Shown here one piece after another: positions 1 through 8,614 of a stretch of DNA of 64,000 bases. The notes beneath the pieces were generated by a model, which was not told where the DNA came from, did not search any database, and was given only the letters and a program-made list of their open reading frames with translations. Every line of letters begins with the position of its first letter. Position 1 is the stretch's first letter. Source of the DNA: Xanthomonas sp. F10 (GTDB lineage: Bacteria > Pseudomonadota > Gammaproteobacteria > Xanthomonadales > Xanthomonadaceae); contig NZ_JACHNP010000001.1 of NCBI RefSeq assembly GCF_014206815.1, positions 2,322,456 to 2,386,455 on the forward strand, written 5' to 3'. The position numbers and the translations under genes are program-made.

Positions 1-17
1 TTGTTGAGCTTGCTCAT
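1..17 (-). CDS. rplS: 50S ribosomal protein L19, 5' end only (cut by window edge)
   Basis: Only the first six codons are visible, reading M-S-K-L-N-K on the minus strand, which fits the N-terminus of L19 in this group. The position directly downstream of trmD completes the classical rpsP-rimM-trmD-rplS order, which is the main support. L19 sits at the subunit interface of the large ribosomal subunit. The rest of the gene lies outside the window. Confidence 0.75.
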
Positions 18-115
18 GGTGGGCACCGCTTGTGTCTGGTGAGGTGGTCCGGCAGTCGCCGCACGGCGATTGCGCGATATCGGATGGGCCAAGCACGGAA
101 CGCACTGGCCGGAAA

Positions 116-140
116 GCCGGGCATTTTAACCCAGCCCGGC
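116..140 (-). terminator. Inverted repeat between trmD and rplS
   Basis: GCCGGGC at 116-122 pairs with GCCCGGC at 134-140 across an 11-nt AT-rich loop. On the minus strand only three T residues follow, so it is a weak terminator at best. It could instead modulate expression of rplS relative to trmD or be an RNA-processing site. The rest of 18-148 shows nothing else. Confidence 0.35.
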
Positions 141-148
141 GGCCATGG

Positions 149-931
149 CTAGGGCCTGGGTGGATTTTCCTGTTCGGCGGCCAGGGCCGCCTCCCGCTCC
201 TGGCGGAATTCCTGCAGCAGACGGCGGTCGGCCGCACTCAGCGCCGCCTCGTCCAGCAGTTCCGGGCGCCGCAGCCAGGTCCGCCCCAAGGCCTGCTTGC
301 GACGCCAGCGCGCGATCGCGGCATGGTTGCCGGAACGCAGCACCGCCGGCACCTCGCCCAGCGCATGTTCGCGCGGATGGGTGTAGTGCGGGCAGTCGAG
401 CAGGCCGTCCGGGCCCTCGAAACTGTCCTGGGCGGCGGATTCGGCGTCGTTCAGCGCACCCTCCTGCAGCCGGGTCACCGCATCCACCAGCACCGCCGCG
501 GCCAGTTCGCCGCCGGACAGCACGTAGTCGCCGATCGAGATCTCCTCGTCCACCGCGGCGGCGACGAAGCGCTCGTCCACGCCTTCGTAGCGCCCGCACA
601 GCAACAGCAGCCGCGGCAATGCGGCCAGTTCGCGCGCCTTGGCCTGGGTCAGCGGCCGCCCCTGCGGGCTCAGGTAGATCAGCGGCGCCGGCTGCGGATC
701 GGCCGCGCGCACCGCCTCAAGGCAGGCCTGCAGCGGCTCGATCATCATCACCATGCCGGGGCCGCCGCCGAACGGGCGGTCGTCGACCTTGCGGTAGCCG
801 CCGCTGGCGTAGTCGCGCGGGTTCCAGCCGCGCAGCTCCAGCAACGCCCGCTCCTGCGCACGCCCGACCACGCCGAACCCGGCGCACTGGGCGACGAACT
901 CGGGGAACAGGCTGATGACGTCGATGCGCAT
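149..931 (-). CDS. trmD: tRNA (guanine37-N1)-methyltransferase TrmD
   Basis: A 260-residue SPOUT-class methyltransferase that adds m1G at position 37 of tRNAs reading CNN codons, using S-adenosylmethionine, and so prevents +1 frameshifting. The family's marks are present: GGGPGM at 55-60, then the trefoil-knot SAM site with YLSPQG (87-92), GRYEG (113-117) and [11 protein letters not shown] (132-142). I chose the start giving [12 protein letters not shown], the conserved N-terminus. An in-frame upstream Met would add 26 residues of low-complexity translation and is rejected. The bases immediately before the start are a heptanucleotide repeat array, not a Shine-Dalgarno sequence. It is third in the rpsP-rimM-trmD-rplS operon, 74 bp after rimM. 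Confidence 0.97.
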   Translation of the reverse strand: MRIDVISLFPEFVAQCAGFGVVGRAQERALLELRGWNPRDYASGGYRKVDDRPFGGGPGMVMMIEPLQACLEAVRAADPQPAPLIYLSPQGRPLTQAKARELAALPRLLLLCGRYEGVDERFVAAAVDEEISIGDYVLSGGELAAAVLVDAVTRLQEGALNDAESAAQDSFEGPDGLLDCPHYTHPREHALGEVPAVLRSGNHAAIARWRRKQALGRTWLRRPELLDEAALSAADRRLLQEFRQEREAALAAEQENPPRP

Positions 932-936
932 GGGGC

Positions 937-965
937 GGAGATTGGGGAGTCGGGAGTGGGGATTC
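937..965. repeat. Heptanucleotide array abutting the trmD start
   Basis: About four degenerate 7-bp units of the form GGGATTC/GGGAGTC fill the rimM-trmD gap right up to the trmD start codon. The same 7-bp period occurs at 1924-1951, 61105-61132, 61219-61248, 57690-57722 and 57902-57935. Confidence 0.75.
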
Positions 966-1005
966 GCAAAAGCGACAGCGGGGCCAGCGCACGCGCCGGC
1001 ATCGC

Positions 1006-1518
1006 TCAAAATTCGGGGTCCCAGTCGACCACGACCAGGTTGGCCTCGAAATCCACCGACTTGATGTAGTCCGGCTGCACGAACGGCACCAGCCGCTCGC
1101 GGTCGCCGCGCACCACCAGCACGTCGTTGGCGCCGGTGGAGAACAGGTGCGAGACCTGCCCCAGGGCCACGCCGTCGACGGTGCGCACGTCCAGGCCTTC
1201 CAGGTCCACCCAGTAGTACTCGTCCGGACGCGGCGGCGGCAGGCTACTGCGCGCCACGTAGATCTCGGTGCCGCGCAAGGCTTCCACCGCGTCGCGGTCG
1301 GTGACCTCGGGCAGCGTGGCGATCAGGTACTTGCCGGATTCGCGGCCGCGCACGCCGGTGAGGCTGCTCTCGCTGCCGTCGGGTTTGCGCACGATCCAGG
1401 GCTGATAACGGAAAATGGCGAGGCGCGGCTCGGTCCAGGACTCGAGCTTGGCCTCGCCACGGATGCCGAACGCGCCGAGGACCCGACCGAGCAGGATGCG
1501 GCGCTGGCTGTCTTTCAT
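1006..1518 (-). CDS. rimM: Ribosome maturation factor RimM
   Basis: A 170-residue protein that assists late maturation of the 30S head and binds ribosomal protein S19. The N-terminal half carries the RimM beta-barrel signature ([14 protein letters not shown] near residues 9-22). The C-terminal PRC-barrel half contains the [10 protein letters not shown] block around residue 100. The length matches the family. It lies 43 bp after rpsP and 74 bp before trmD in the usual operon. Confidence 0.96.
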   Translation of the reverse strand: MKDSQRRILLGRVLGAFGIRGEAKLESWTEPRLAIFRYQPWIVRKPDGSESSLTGVRGRESGKYLIATLPEVTDRDAVEALRGTEIYVARSSLPPPRPDEYYWVDLEGLDVRTVDGVALGQVSHLFSTGANDVLVVRGDRERLVPFVQPDYIKSVDFEANLVVVDWDPEF

Positions 1519-1561
1519 CGGGGCAAACGCAAGGGCCGCGCACTCGGCGCGGCCCGCGGAA

Positions 1562-1822
1562 TCAGGCCGCGGCGGCCTGGTTCTTGGTGGCTTCCTTGTA
1601 CAGGTTGCGCACCTTGTCGGTCAGCTGCGCGCCATTGGACACCCAATGGTCGACGCGGGCCAGGTCCAGCACCACGCGCGGCTCGGCGCCCTGGGCGACC
1701 GGGTTGTAGTAACCGACGCGTTCGATGTTGCGGCCGTCGCGCGCGCTGCGCACGTCGGTGACGATGATGTGGTAGAAGGGGCGCTTCTTGGCGCCGCCAC
1801 GGGTAAGGCGGATCTTGACCAT
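1562..1822 (-). CDS. rpsP: 30S ribosomal protein S16
   Basis: An 86-residue protein with the S16 N-terminus [10 protein letters not shown] and the R-R/K-P-F-Y region, plus the G-Y-Y-N-P block around residue 38. S16 binds 16S rRNA early in 30S assembly. It is the first gene of the rpsP-rimM-trmD-rplS operon and has a strong sigma70-type promoter about 50 bp upstream (1873-1901). Confidence 0.98.
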   Translation of the reverse strand: MVKIRLTRGGAKKRPFYHIIVTDVRSARDGRNIERVGYYNPVAQGAEPRVVLDLARVDHWVSNGAQLTDKVRNLYKEATKNQAAAA

Positions 1823-1872
1823 GGTGAGTTTCCGGTGTTGCCCAGTCGCCAGGATGGCGCGGTGAACCGACG

Positions 1873-1901
1873 ATTATAGCCACCGCCCCCGCCGCTGCCA
1901 A
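1873..1901 (-). promoter_or_regulatory. sigma70-type promoter of the rpsP operon
   Basis: On the minus strand TTGGCA (1901-1896) is followed after 17 bp by a perfect TATAAT (1878-1873). Transcription would start about 45 bp upstream of the rpsP ATG. This is the best promoter match near the operon and suits a highly expressed ribosomal gene. Confidence 0.8.
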
Positions 1902-1923
1902 GTCGTTGCCGCTGACGCGGCAA

Positions 1924-1951
1924 GGGATTGGGGATTCGGGATTGGGGATTC
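1924..1951. repeat. Heptanucleotide array, four perfect-period units
   Basis: Four consecutive 7-bp units alternate GGGATTG and GGGATTC. It lies between the rpsP promoter and the end of the class IV aminotransferase-like gene and belongs to the same repeat family as the arrays next to trmD and obgE. Confidence 0.85.
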
Positions 1952-1993
1952 GTCAGAAGCGCGCCGATGGTGGCGAGCTCCCATTCTAAACGT

Positions 1994-2794
1994 TCAGATC
2001 GCCTGCCAGGGCTGGGTGCGCAGTGCTTGCTCCAGCAGGGCCAGCAACTCCTCGGCCGGGCGCAGCGCGCGCTCGTCCACCGCCGCCACCGCCTGCTGCC
2101 CGCGGGCGTTGCAGGTGAAGGCGGCCACGTCCGCCCCGAGTTCCTGCAGCGACAGCGGCCGCTCGCGCTGCGCCACACCCAGCTGGGCCAGGCCCGCCTG
2201 CAGCAACCGCTGCTGGGTGCCGTGCAGCGCCGGTGCCTGTGGCCAGTGCAGGCAGGCGCCGTCCCACAGCCCCAGGTTCCAGGTCGGCCCCTCGGCCACC
2301 TGCCCCTGTGCGTCGACGAACAGCGCATCGTCGGCGCCGGCCTGCAGTGCCAGGCGGCGCTGCTGGAATGCGCCGAACGTGCCGACGTGCTTGAACTGCG
2401 GCGCCTCGCGCGCGAACACGCTGCTGCGCAGGCGCAGCGGTGCCGCCTCGGCCTGCGCCGGTTCCGCCAGCGACACCAGCAGTTCCACCGCGCAGTCGTC
2501 GGCGGCCCGGCGCAACGAGAAGGCCGGCGCGACCACCGTGATGCGCAGCGACGCATCGCCACTGCCGAACGCGGCCAGCGCCGCCCGCAGTGCGTCGCAC
2601 ACGCGATCGGCCGGCAACGCGTTGCCGAACAGCGCCGCGTTGGCCTGCTGCAGCCGCTGCAGATGCAGGTCGAGCCCGCGTACGCCGCCGCCGCGGACCT
2701 GCATGGTGCTGAAATGCCCATAGTTCACCAGGGCGGCCGCGGCCAGCAACTCGGCCGGCGCAGGCTGCCCGTGGTGAAAAACCTGTGCGTTCAC
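1994..2794 (-). CDS. Class IV aminotransferase-fold PLP enzyme (aminodeoxychorismate lyase-like)
   Basis: A 266-residue fold-type IV PLP protein. The expected PLP lysine is in Q-F-K-H-V-G (K135) and the phosphate-binding region reads V-A-E-G-P-T-W-N (E168, N173), the pattern of PabC/branched-chain aminotransferase relatives. The closest known role by size and motif is aminodeoxychorismate lyase (4-amino-4-deoxychorismate to p-aminobenzoate for folate), but D-amino-acid or branched-chain activity cannot be excluded from sequence. The GTG start overlaps the stop of the preceding gene (GTGA), so translation is probably coupled to the flavoprotein upstream. The product is cytosolic, with no signal peptide. 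Confidence 0.75.
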   Translation of the reverse strand: MNAQVFHHGQPAPAELLAAAALVNYGHFSTMQVRGGGVRGLDLHLQRLQQANAALFGNALPADRVCDALRAALAAFGSGDASLRITVVAPAFSLRRAADDCAVELLVSLAEPAQAEAAPLRLRSSVFAREAPQFKHVGTFGAFQQRRLALQAGADDALFVDAQGQVAEGPTWNLGLWDGACLHWPQAPALHGTQQRLLQAGLAQLGVAQRERPLSLQELGADVAAFTCNARGQQAVAAVDERALRPAEELLALLEQALRTQPWQAI

Positions 2795-3879
2795 GACAAG
2801 GCCTGCGCCTGTGCCCACCAGCGCGCCAGCAGCGCCGCGGCCGGCTCGGCCGGCGCCATCCATGCCGACTGCCCCGCCCAGGCCTGCATTGCTGCGAGGC
2901 GGTCGGCGCGCTGCGCGGCCTGGCGCATCGGCGCGGTCAGCCCGCGCTGTACCGGGTACGGCCGCGGCGGCGGCGCGTCCGGCGCGGCGGCGGCACGCAC
3001 GTAGTCGGTGACCAGCGCCCGGCCCAGGCGACCGGAGAAGGCGCGGGTCAGCGTGGTCTGCTCGGGTTCGGCCCGGGCCAAGGCGGCCGCCCAGGCCGGC
3101 GCCAGCGCTGCCTCGGGGGTACGCAGGAAGGCGGTGCCGATCTGCACCGCGCTCGCGCCCAGGGCCAGCGCGGCGGCGATGCCGCGGCCGTCGCCGATGC
3201 CGCCGGCAGCGATCACCGGGATCTGCAGGCGATCGGCCAGCCGCGGCAGCAGCGCGAACAGCCCGGTCAGCTGCCGCTCGGCACGGCCTGCGGCGAAGGC
3301 GCCACGGTGGCCGCCGGCCTCGGCGCCCTGCGCGACCACCGCATCGGCGCCGGCGGCCTGCGCGGCCAGCGCCTCGTCCAGGGTGGTGGCGCAGGCGAAC
3401 CAGGCGATCCCCGCCTGCTGCAGGCGCTGCACCTGGTCCGGCCGGAACAGGCCCATGATCGAGGAGGCCACCGCCGGGCGCGCTGCGAGCAAGGCGTCGA
3501 ACTGGGCGTCGAAATCGGCCGGCGCCGCATCGCCGGCGGCGGCCTCGACCGGCGGCCCCCAGGCAGCGAGAAAGGCGCGCACTTCGGCCTCGGCGGCGGC
3601 ATCGCGCACGGGCGGCGGATCCGGCGCCCACAGGTTGACTTGCGCCGGCCCGCCACCGGCGGCGCGGAACGCGTCCATCCACGCTCCGATGTCCTGCGGC
3701 GCGGACAGCACCGCGCCCATCGCGCCCATGCCGCCGGCCGCGGCGACCGCGGCCGACAGCGGCACCGGGCAAGCGCCGGCCATGGGGCTGAGCAGGATCG
3801 GCAGGCGCAGGCCGAAGCGCTCGCAGAACTGCAGCGCCCGCGCCTGCGCCGCAGAGCCCGGGCGTGGCGACGGCGCCAT
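2791..3879 (-). CDS. Nitronate monooxygenase-family FMN protein
   Basis: A 362-residue TIM-barrel flavoprotein of the NPD/2-nitropropane-dioxygenase family. Features are P-I-L-L-S-P-M-A-G (27-35) at the start of the barrel, [11 protein letters not shown] (183-193) containing the family's catalytic histidine, and the FMN-phosphate loop [10 protein letters not shown] (224-233). Characterised members oxidise toxic alkyl nitronates such as propionate-3-nitronate; the substrate here is not known. I chose M-A-P-S-P-R at 3879 because it lies one base after the preceding stop codon; an upstream in-frame Met would run back into that gene. It is the middle gene of a compact three-gene operon. Confidence 0.85.
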   Translation of the reverse strand: MAPSPRPGSAAQARALQFCERFGLRLPILLSPMAGACPVPLSAAVAAAGGMGAMGAVLSAPQDIGAWMDAFRAAGGGPAQVNLWAPDPPPVRDAAAEAEVRAFLAAWGPPVEAAAGDAAPADFDAQFDALLAARPAVASSIMGLFRPDQVQRLQQAGIAWFACATTLDEALAAQAAGADAVVAQGAEAGGHRGAFAAGRAERQLTGLFALLPRLADRLQIPVIAAGGIGDGRGIAAALALGASAVQIGTAFLRTPEAALAPAWAAALARAEPEQTTLTRAFSGRLGRALVTDYVRAAAAPDAPPPRPYPVQRGLTAPMRQAAQRADRLAAMQAWAGQSAWMAPAEPAAALLARWWAQAQALS

Positions 3880-3880
3880 C

Positions 3881-4678
3881 TCAGCCGGCCTGCTGCAACA
3901 ACTGCACGATGCGCGGCCAGCCCATGTGCTGCGCCAATTCCAGCGCCGTACGGCCTTGCGGCGTGCGCAGCGACGGGTCGGCGCCATGCTGCAGCAGCAA
4001 CGCCACCGGCTGGTAGTTGCCGGCCAGCGCGTCGCGCTGCAACAGCGTCCAGCCCTGCCCGTCACGCGCATGCACCGCCTCGGGGTGGCTGCGCAGATTC
4101 TCGTCGATGCGCGGCGCGATGTTCTCGCTCATCGGGTGCTCGCGCAGCGACAGTTCGGCAGCCGCGTCGGCGGCGGCGCTGTCGTCCGTCGCCTGCGCTG
4201 GCGACGGCACCAGCTGCACCTGCCCGGGCGGACCGAATTCCAGTCCCCAGGCCGCGTCGTGTTCTGCGCGCTCGTCGGCCGCCATCTCGCGCCGCTGCGC
4301 GTCGATGGTGTAGCCGCCATAGACCTTGCCGCCGATGACGTACATCCAGTCCTCCAGTTCGGCGAACGGCAATGCCACCTCGGCTCCGGCCTGCAGCGAC
4401 GCGATGTCGTGCGGATCGTTGAGCAGCGTGCCGAAGACGGTCTCGCCATCGAACTGCACGTCGCCGACCCACATGTGTTCGAACGGCGGCGCCTCGGGAT
4501 CGCCGGCATCGGTCGCGAATGCGAACTTCACCGCCGCCATTTCCAGCCCCGGCACGATACGCCGGTACTCCCAGGACAGTTCGCGCCAGAAGAACTTGAA
4601 CGTCCCGCGCGCGGCGATGTAGGCCGCCTGCATCGCGGCATCCTCGTCGCCGGTGAAATACATCGAATGTTCGCTCAT
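3881..4678 (-). CDS. DUF2314 domain plus ankyrin repeats
   Basis: A 265-residue cytosolic protein of unknown function. The first ~150 residues resemble DUF2314 (aromatic-rich, with the [10 protein letters not shown] and H-D-I-A-S-L-Q-A-G stretches). A linker rich in Ala/Asp follows, and residues ~200-262 form about two ankyrin repeats ([16 protein letters not shown] and G-R-T-A-L-E-L-A-Q). Ankyrin repeats suggest protein binding. An A-rich tract encodes eight consecutive U residues in the leader just before the AAGGG ribosome-binding site. It is the first gene of the operon with the flavoprotein and class IV enzyme, spaced by one base from the next. Its role is not established. Confidence 0.8.
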   Translation of the reverse strand: MSEHSMYFTGDEDAAMQAAYIAARGTFKFFWRELSWEYRRIVPGLEMAAVKFAFATDAGDPEAPPFEHMWVGDVQFDGETVFGTLLNDPHDIASLQAGAEVALPFAELEDWMYVIGGKVYGGYTIDAQRREMAADERAEHDAAWGLEFGPPGQVQLVPSPAQATDDSAAADAAAELSLREHPMSENIAPRIDENLRSHPEAVHARDGQGWTLLQRDALAGNYQPVALLLQHGADPSLRTPQGRTALELAQHMGWPRIVQLLQQAG

Positions 4679-4769
4679 CGCAGTGATGTCCCTTTCAAAA
4701 AAAATCCACGGTCCGACGGCAACGCCGCCGTCCAGGTAATGCCTCGCGCGGCTCGCCCGACGGACGCGC

Positions 4770-6149
4770 TCAGCGGAACGGCAGGCCGCCGCGACCGCCC
4801 ATGCCGCCGAGCATGCCCTTCATGCCGCGCATCAGGCCCTTCATGCCGCCGCCGGCCATCTTGCTCATCATCTTTTCCATCTGCTGATACTGCTTCATCA
4901 GCTTGTTGACGTCGGCCGGCTGGGTACCGGAGCCGCGGGCGATGCGCGCGCGGCGCGAGCCGTTGAGCAAGCCCGGGTTGCGCCGCTCCTTCTTGGTCAT
5001 CGAACCGATGATGGCGATCATCCGCGGCACGTCCTTGTTGCCGGCGACCTGCTGCTTGAGATGGTCGGGGATCTGGCCCATGCCCGGCAGCTTGTCCATC
5101 AGCCCGGACAGGCCGCCCATGTTCTGCATCTGCTCGAGCTGATCGCGCATGTCGTTGAGGTCGAATTTCTTGCCCTTGGCGACCTTCTCGGCCAGCTTCT
5201 GCGCCTTGTCCTTGTCGACCTGGTGCTCGACCTGCTCGACCAGCGACAGCACGTCGCCCATGTCGAGGATGCGGCTGGCCAGGCGATCGGGGTGGAACAC
5301 GTCCAGGCCGTCGGGCTTCTCGCCGACGCCGATGAACTTGATCGGCTTGCCGGTGATGTAGCGCACGCTCAGCGCGGCGCCGCCACGGGCGTCGCCGTCG
5401 GTCTTGGTCAGCACCACGCCGGTCAACGGCAGCGCCTCGCTGAACGCCTTGGCGGTGTTGGCCGCGTCCTGGCCGGTCATCGCGTCGACCACGAACAGGG
5501 TCTCGGCCGGGGTGATCGCCGCATGCAGCGCTTTGATCTCCTCCATCATCGCCGCGTCGATCGCCAGGCGGCCCGCGGTATCCACCAGCAGCACGTCGAC
5601 GAAGGACTTGCGCGCGTCGGCGATGGCGGCGCGCACGATGTCCACCGGCTTCTGCGAGGCCTCGGACGGGAAGAACAGCACCCCGACCTGCTCGGCCAGG
5701 GTCTTGAGCTGCTCGATCGCGGCCGGACGGTACACGTCGGCCGACACCACCATCACCTTCTTCTTACGCTTTTCCTTCAGGTGCTTGGCCAGCTTGCCGA
5801 CCGTGGTGGTCTTGCCCGCGCCCTGCAGGCCGGCCATCAGCACGATCGCCGGCGCCGGCACGTTGAGGTTGAGGTCGCTGGCGGCCGAGCCCATCACCGC
5901 GGTCAGCTCGTCGCGCACGACCTTGATCAGCGCCTGGCCCGGGGTCAGGCTCTTGAGCACTTCCTGGCCGACCGCGCGCACCTTGATGCGCTCGATCAGC
6001 GCCTGCACCACCGGCAGGGCGACGTCGGCCTCGAGCAGCGCGATGCGCACTTCGCGGGTGGCTTCGCGGATGTTCTCCTCGGTCAGGCGACCGCGGCCGC
6101 GCAGGCGCTGCATGGTGCCGGAGAGGCGTTGGGTGAGGGATTCGAACAT
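4770..6149 (-). CDS. ffh: Signal recognition particle GTPase Ffh (SRP54)
   Basis: A 459-residue SRP54 homologue that binds 4.5S RNA and signal sequences of nascent membrane proteins and delivers them to FtsY. Domain order is the N-domain four-helix bundle (1-90), the G-domain with G-L-Q-G-A-G-K-T-T-T (107-116) and D-T-A-G-R-L in the G3 position, then a methionine-rich M-domain from ~300. The last ~45 residues are extremely Met/Gly rich (M-K-G-L-M-R-G-M-K-G-M), forming the flexible signal-binding finger and tail. The length is normal. A TATAAT -10 at 6187-6182 serves it. Confidence 0.98.
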   Translation of the reverse strand: MFESLTQRLSGTMQRLRGRGRLTEENIREATREVRIALLEADVALPVVQALIERIKVRAVGQEVLKSLTPGQALIKVVRDELTAVMGSAASDLNLNVPAPAIVLMAGLQGAGKTTTVGKLAKHLKEKRKKKVMVVSADVYRPAAIEQLKTLAEQVGVLFFPSEASQKPVDIVRAAIADARKSFVDVLLVDTAGRLAIDAAMMEEIKALHAAITPAETLFVVDAMTGQDAANTAKAFSEALPLTGVVLTKTDGDARGGAALSVRYITGKPIKFIGVGEKPDGLDVFHPDRLASRILDMGDVLSLVEQVEHQVDKDKAQKLAEKVAKGKKFDLNDMRDQLEQMQNMGGLSGLMDKLPGMGQIPDHLKQQVAGNKDVPRMIAIIGSMTKKERRNPGLLNGSRRARIARGSGTQPADVNKLMKQYQQMEKMMSKMAGGGMKGLMRGMKGMLGGMGGRGGLPFR

Positions 6150-6181
6150 GCGGGCGGGTCGCGAGCGGGAAACGGCCGTCG

Positions 6182-6187
6182 ATTATA
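6182..6187 (-). promoter_or_regulatory. -10 element of the ffh promoter
   Basis: A perfect TATAAT on the minus strand lies 33 bp upstream of the ffh start. No convincing -35 is visible at 16-18 bp; the upstream DNA is GC-rich. Confidence 0.55.
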
Positions 6188-6254
6188 GCCGGGCGCGCCG
6201 CCGATCCCTGCCGCGGCCGTCACGGCGGCCTGTCCGATATGCGAAACTGCCGCG

Positions 6255-7049
6255 ATGCTCATCACCGTCCTCGCCACCCTGCTGTACCTGGCCGCCACCG
6301 GCCTGCTGATCGCCGCGGTGGTGCGCGACCGGGTGGACCGCAGCCGCGCCTGGCTGTGGCCGGCACTGCCGGCGGTGGCGCTGCACGCCGGCTACCACGT
6401 GCAGGTCGCCCTGCACACCGCCGGCGGCCCGGACATGCATTTCTTCGCCGCGCTGTCGCTGGTCAGCCTGGGCATGGCGCTGATGACCACGCTGGTCGGC
6501 GCCAGCGGGCGCATGGCCGCACTGGGCGTGGTGGTGTTCCCGCTGTCGGCGGCGCTGCTGCTGGCCTACCACGGCTATGGCCACGAGCCGGCGCCGGTGC
6601 TGGACTGGCGACTGCAGTTGCATGCCTGGCTGGCGCTGCTGGCCTACGCCACGCTGGGCATCGCCGCCCTGCTGGCGGTGATGCTGTGGCTGCAGGAACG
6701 CGCGCTGCGGCGCCGCGACTTCCATCCCTGGCTGCGCGCGCTGCCGCCGCTGACCGCGCTGGAGACGCTGCTGTTCCGCACCATCGTGGTCGGCTTCATC
6801 CTGCTGACCCTGACCCTGCTGACCGGGGTGCTGTTCGTGCAGGATTTCCTGGCGCAGCGGCTGGTGCACAAGACCGTGCTCAGCGTGCTGTCGTGGATCG
6901 TGTTCGGTGCGCTGCTGTTCGGCCGCTGGCGCTACGGCTGGCGCGGAGTCAAGGCGGTGCACTGGACCCTGGCGGCAATGGTGCTCCTGTTGCTGTCGTT
7001 CTTCGGCAGCAAGTTCGTGATCGAGCTGGTGCTGGGGCACGCGCAGTAG
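6255..7049 (+). CDS. ypjD: CcsA/YpjD-type cytochrome c assembly membrane protein
   Basis: A 264-residue integral inner-membrane protein with about eight hydrophobic segments, matching the family found next to ffh in many gammaproteobacteria (YpjD, cytochrome c assembly/HemX-like). Membrane histidines that could bind haem are present: H-A-G-Y-H near 36-42, H-G-Y-G-H near 98-102, H-A-W near 112 and H-K-T-V-L near 219. Relatives with known function handle haem in cytochrome c biogenesis or haem-synthesis control, but YpjD's own role is unclear. It is divergent from ffh. The start follows a poor ribosome-binding site but begins with a clean hydrophobic N-terminus. Confidence 0.85.
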   Translation: MLITVLATLLYLAATGLLIAAVVRDRVDRSRAWLWPALPAVALHAGYHVQVALHTAGGPDMHFFAALSLVSLGMALMTTLVGASGRMAALGVVVFPLSAALLLAYHGYGHEPAPVLDWRLQLHAWLALLAYATLGIAALLAVMLWLQERALRRRDFHPWLRALPPLTALETLLFRTIVVGFILLTLTLLTGVLFVQDFLAQRLVHKTVLSVLSWIVFGALLFGRWRYGWRGVKAVHWTLAAMVLLLLSFFGSKFVIELVLGHAQ

Positions 7050-7076
7050 TCCGCCCAGCCTGGCGCAGCGCATGTT

Positions 7077-7148
7077 TTGTAGGAGCGGCTTTAGCCGCGA
7101 CCGGGCGTTCCTAGGAATGCCCGGTCGCGGCTAAAGCCGCTCCTACAA
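7077..7148. repeat. REP-pair palindrome, 30-bp arms
   Basis: A 30-bp arm (7077-7106) beginning TTGTAGGAGCGGC is exactly complementary to 7119-7148 across a 12-bp loop that is itself centred on CCTAGG. Each arm contains a nested hairpin (GCGGC-TTTA-GCCGC). It lies between two convergent genes and would also act as a bidirectional transcription stop or mRNA 3' stabiliser. This is the most perfect copy of the subfamily-A REP in the window. Confidence 0.95.
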
Positions 7149-7159
7149 GATCTCACGCA

Positions 7160-8224
7160 TCAACCATGGCCCTGCCCCGTCAGCGCCGCCTCCACTGCCG
7201 TCCAGTCAGCGCCGCGGCCGACTTCGGCAAAGTGGTAGGCGATGCGGTGCCGGTAGACCTCGCCGGGGCGCAGGACGCTGTCCGGGAAGTCTGGGTGGTT
7301 CGGCGCGTCCGGGTAACCCTGCGGCTCCAGGCAGATGCCGCGCCCCAGCGTCGGGTGCTGCCGGTCCAGGCCCTGGCCCTCGTACAGCTGCACGGCCGGC
7401 ATCGGGCTGGCGATGCGCATGGCCACGCCGCTGTGCGGCGAATACAGCAGCGCGGTGCAATCGTGGCCGTCGGCCAGCACCAGGCAGTGGTCGTAGCCGG
7501 CACTGAGCGAGAGCTGCGGATCGGCGGCGATGTCCTTGTCGGCGATGGCGCGCGCCTGGCGGAAATCGAACGGCGTGCCGGCCACCGTGGCGACGTCGCC
7601 ACGCGGCAGCAGCGCCGCGTCGCGCACCGGCAGGTAGCGATCGGCCGGCACCCGCAGCCACTGTGCCGCGGCGGGCACCGCGGCGTCGCCGGCCAGGTTG
7701 AAATAGGGGTGATGGGTGAGATTGAGCGGGGTCGGCGCATCGGTGTGCGCGACGAATTCGACGCTCAGGCAGCGGCCGTCGACGCGGTAGGTCGCCTCCA
7801 CCGCGACGTTGCCCGGGTAGCCCTCCTCGCCGGCCGGCGAGTCGTAGCGCAACTGCAGCGTGCGCTCGGTCTGCGCCAGCACCGTCCACACCCGGCGGCC
7901 GAAGCCCTGCGCGCCGCCATGCAGGTGATTGGCGCCCTCGTTGGCGGTGACCGCGTAGTGCCGGCCATCGATGGCGAAAGCCGAGCCGGCGATGCGGTTG
8001 CCGAAGCGCCCGACCAGCACGCCCAGGTAGGCCGGATCCTGCAGATAGTCCTGCAGCGTCGGCAGCCCCAGCACCAGGTCGGTTTCGCCATGCATGCCGT
8101 GCAGGCGCAGGCTGCGCAACAGGCCGCCGTAGGTCAGCAGTTCGGCACGCAGGCCGTCGCCGCTGTCCAGGACCACGCGCTGGATGGCAGTACCGTCGGG
8201 AAGATGACCGAAGAGCGAGGACAT
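7160..8224 (-). CDS. Aldose 1-epimerase (mutarotase)
   Basis: A 354-residue galactose-mutarotase-family enzyme interconverting alpha and beta anomers of free aldoses. The catalytic set is visible: N-E-G-A-N-H-L-H-G-G (95-104) with the base-side histidines, H-H-P-Y-F-N-L (171-177) with the acid histidine, and C-L-E-P-Q-G-Y-P-D-A-P-N near 310 with the catalytic Glu. No signal peptide, so it is cytosolic. I chose M-S-S-L-F-G at 8224; longer in-frame extensions upstream are Arg/Pro-rich translation of intergenic DNA. It is divergent from the GH51 arabinofuranosidase, so arabinose released by that enzyme is a plausible substrate. The sugar specificity is inferred only. Confidence 0.9.
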   Translation of the reverse strand: MSSLFGHLPDGTAIQRVVLDSGDGLRAELLTYGGLLRSLRLHGMHGETDLVLGLPTLQDYLQDPAYLGVLVGRFGNRIAGSAFAIDGRHYAVTANEGANHLHGGAQGFGRRVWTVLAQTERTLQLRYDSPAGEEGYPGNVAVEATYRVDGRCLSVEFVAHTDAPTPLNLTHHPYFNLAGDAAVPAAAQWLRVPADRYLPVRDAALLPRGDVATVAGTPFDFRQARAIADKDIAADPQLSLSAGYDHCLVLADGHDCTALLYSPHSGVAMRIASPMPAVQLYEGQGLDRQHPTLGRGICLEPQGYPDAPNHPDFPDSVLRPGEVYRHRIAYHFAEVGRGADWTAVEAALTGQGHG

Positions 8225-8614
8225 GCAGGGGCCTGGAGTCGGTGTGCGCATGCGCGGGGCCCGCAGCATAACCAGCGATGGCGCGGCACGGCCATCGACA
8301 CGCGAGCATCGGCGCTGCGCTGTGCGATAGCGCGCACATTCGCGCGACGCACCCGCTGCGGCACCACGCCGCGCATTGCAATTCCGATATGGCGGCGGCG
8401 CATTTGGGCATTGGTCCGCCGTCGGCGTGTCTTTTATGCTCGGGCCGGGGGATGGACAGGGGAACCAGGCACACCGTACCGAGCGGCGCGGACGCGATCG
8501 CCCGGATTGCCTCCCTGGACGGGACATCCCCTCAGCGCTACACCGAGGCCGCGTGCCGGCCGTCACTCCCACGCAGCGCTGGCGACGGCGCGCCTACCCG
8601 ACAAGGAGTTCCCG
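8225..8614. promoter_or_regulatory. Divergent intergenic region between epimerase and arabinofuranosidase
   Basis: 390 bp without a credible gene. A possible plus-strand promoter is TTGGTC (8411-8416), a 17-bp spacer, and TTATGC (8434-8439), about 175 bp before the GH51 start. The GH51 ribosome-binding site AAGGAG lies at 8603-8608. No clear regulator operator was found. Confidence 0.35.

Noticed and set aside
7166-8614. Upstream extension of the GH51 arabinofuranosidase by ~480 codons
   Set aside because: The extension is antisense to the aldose 1-epimerase and the ribosome-binding site, signal peptide and family N-terminus all fix the start at 8615.
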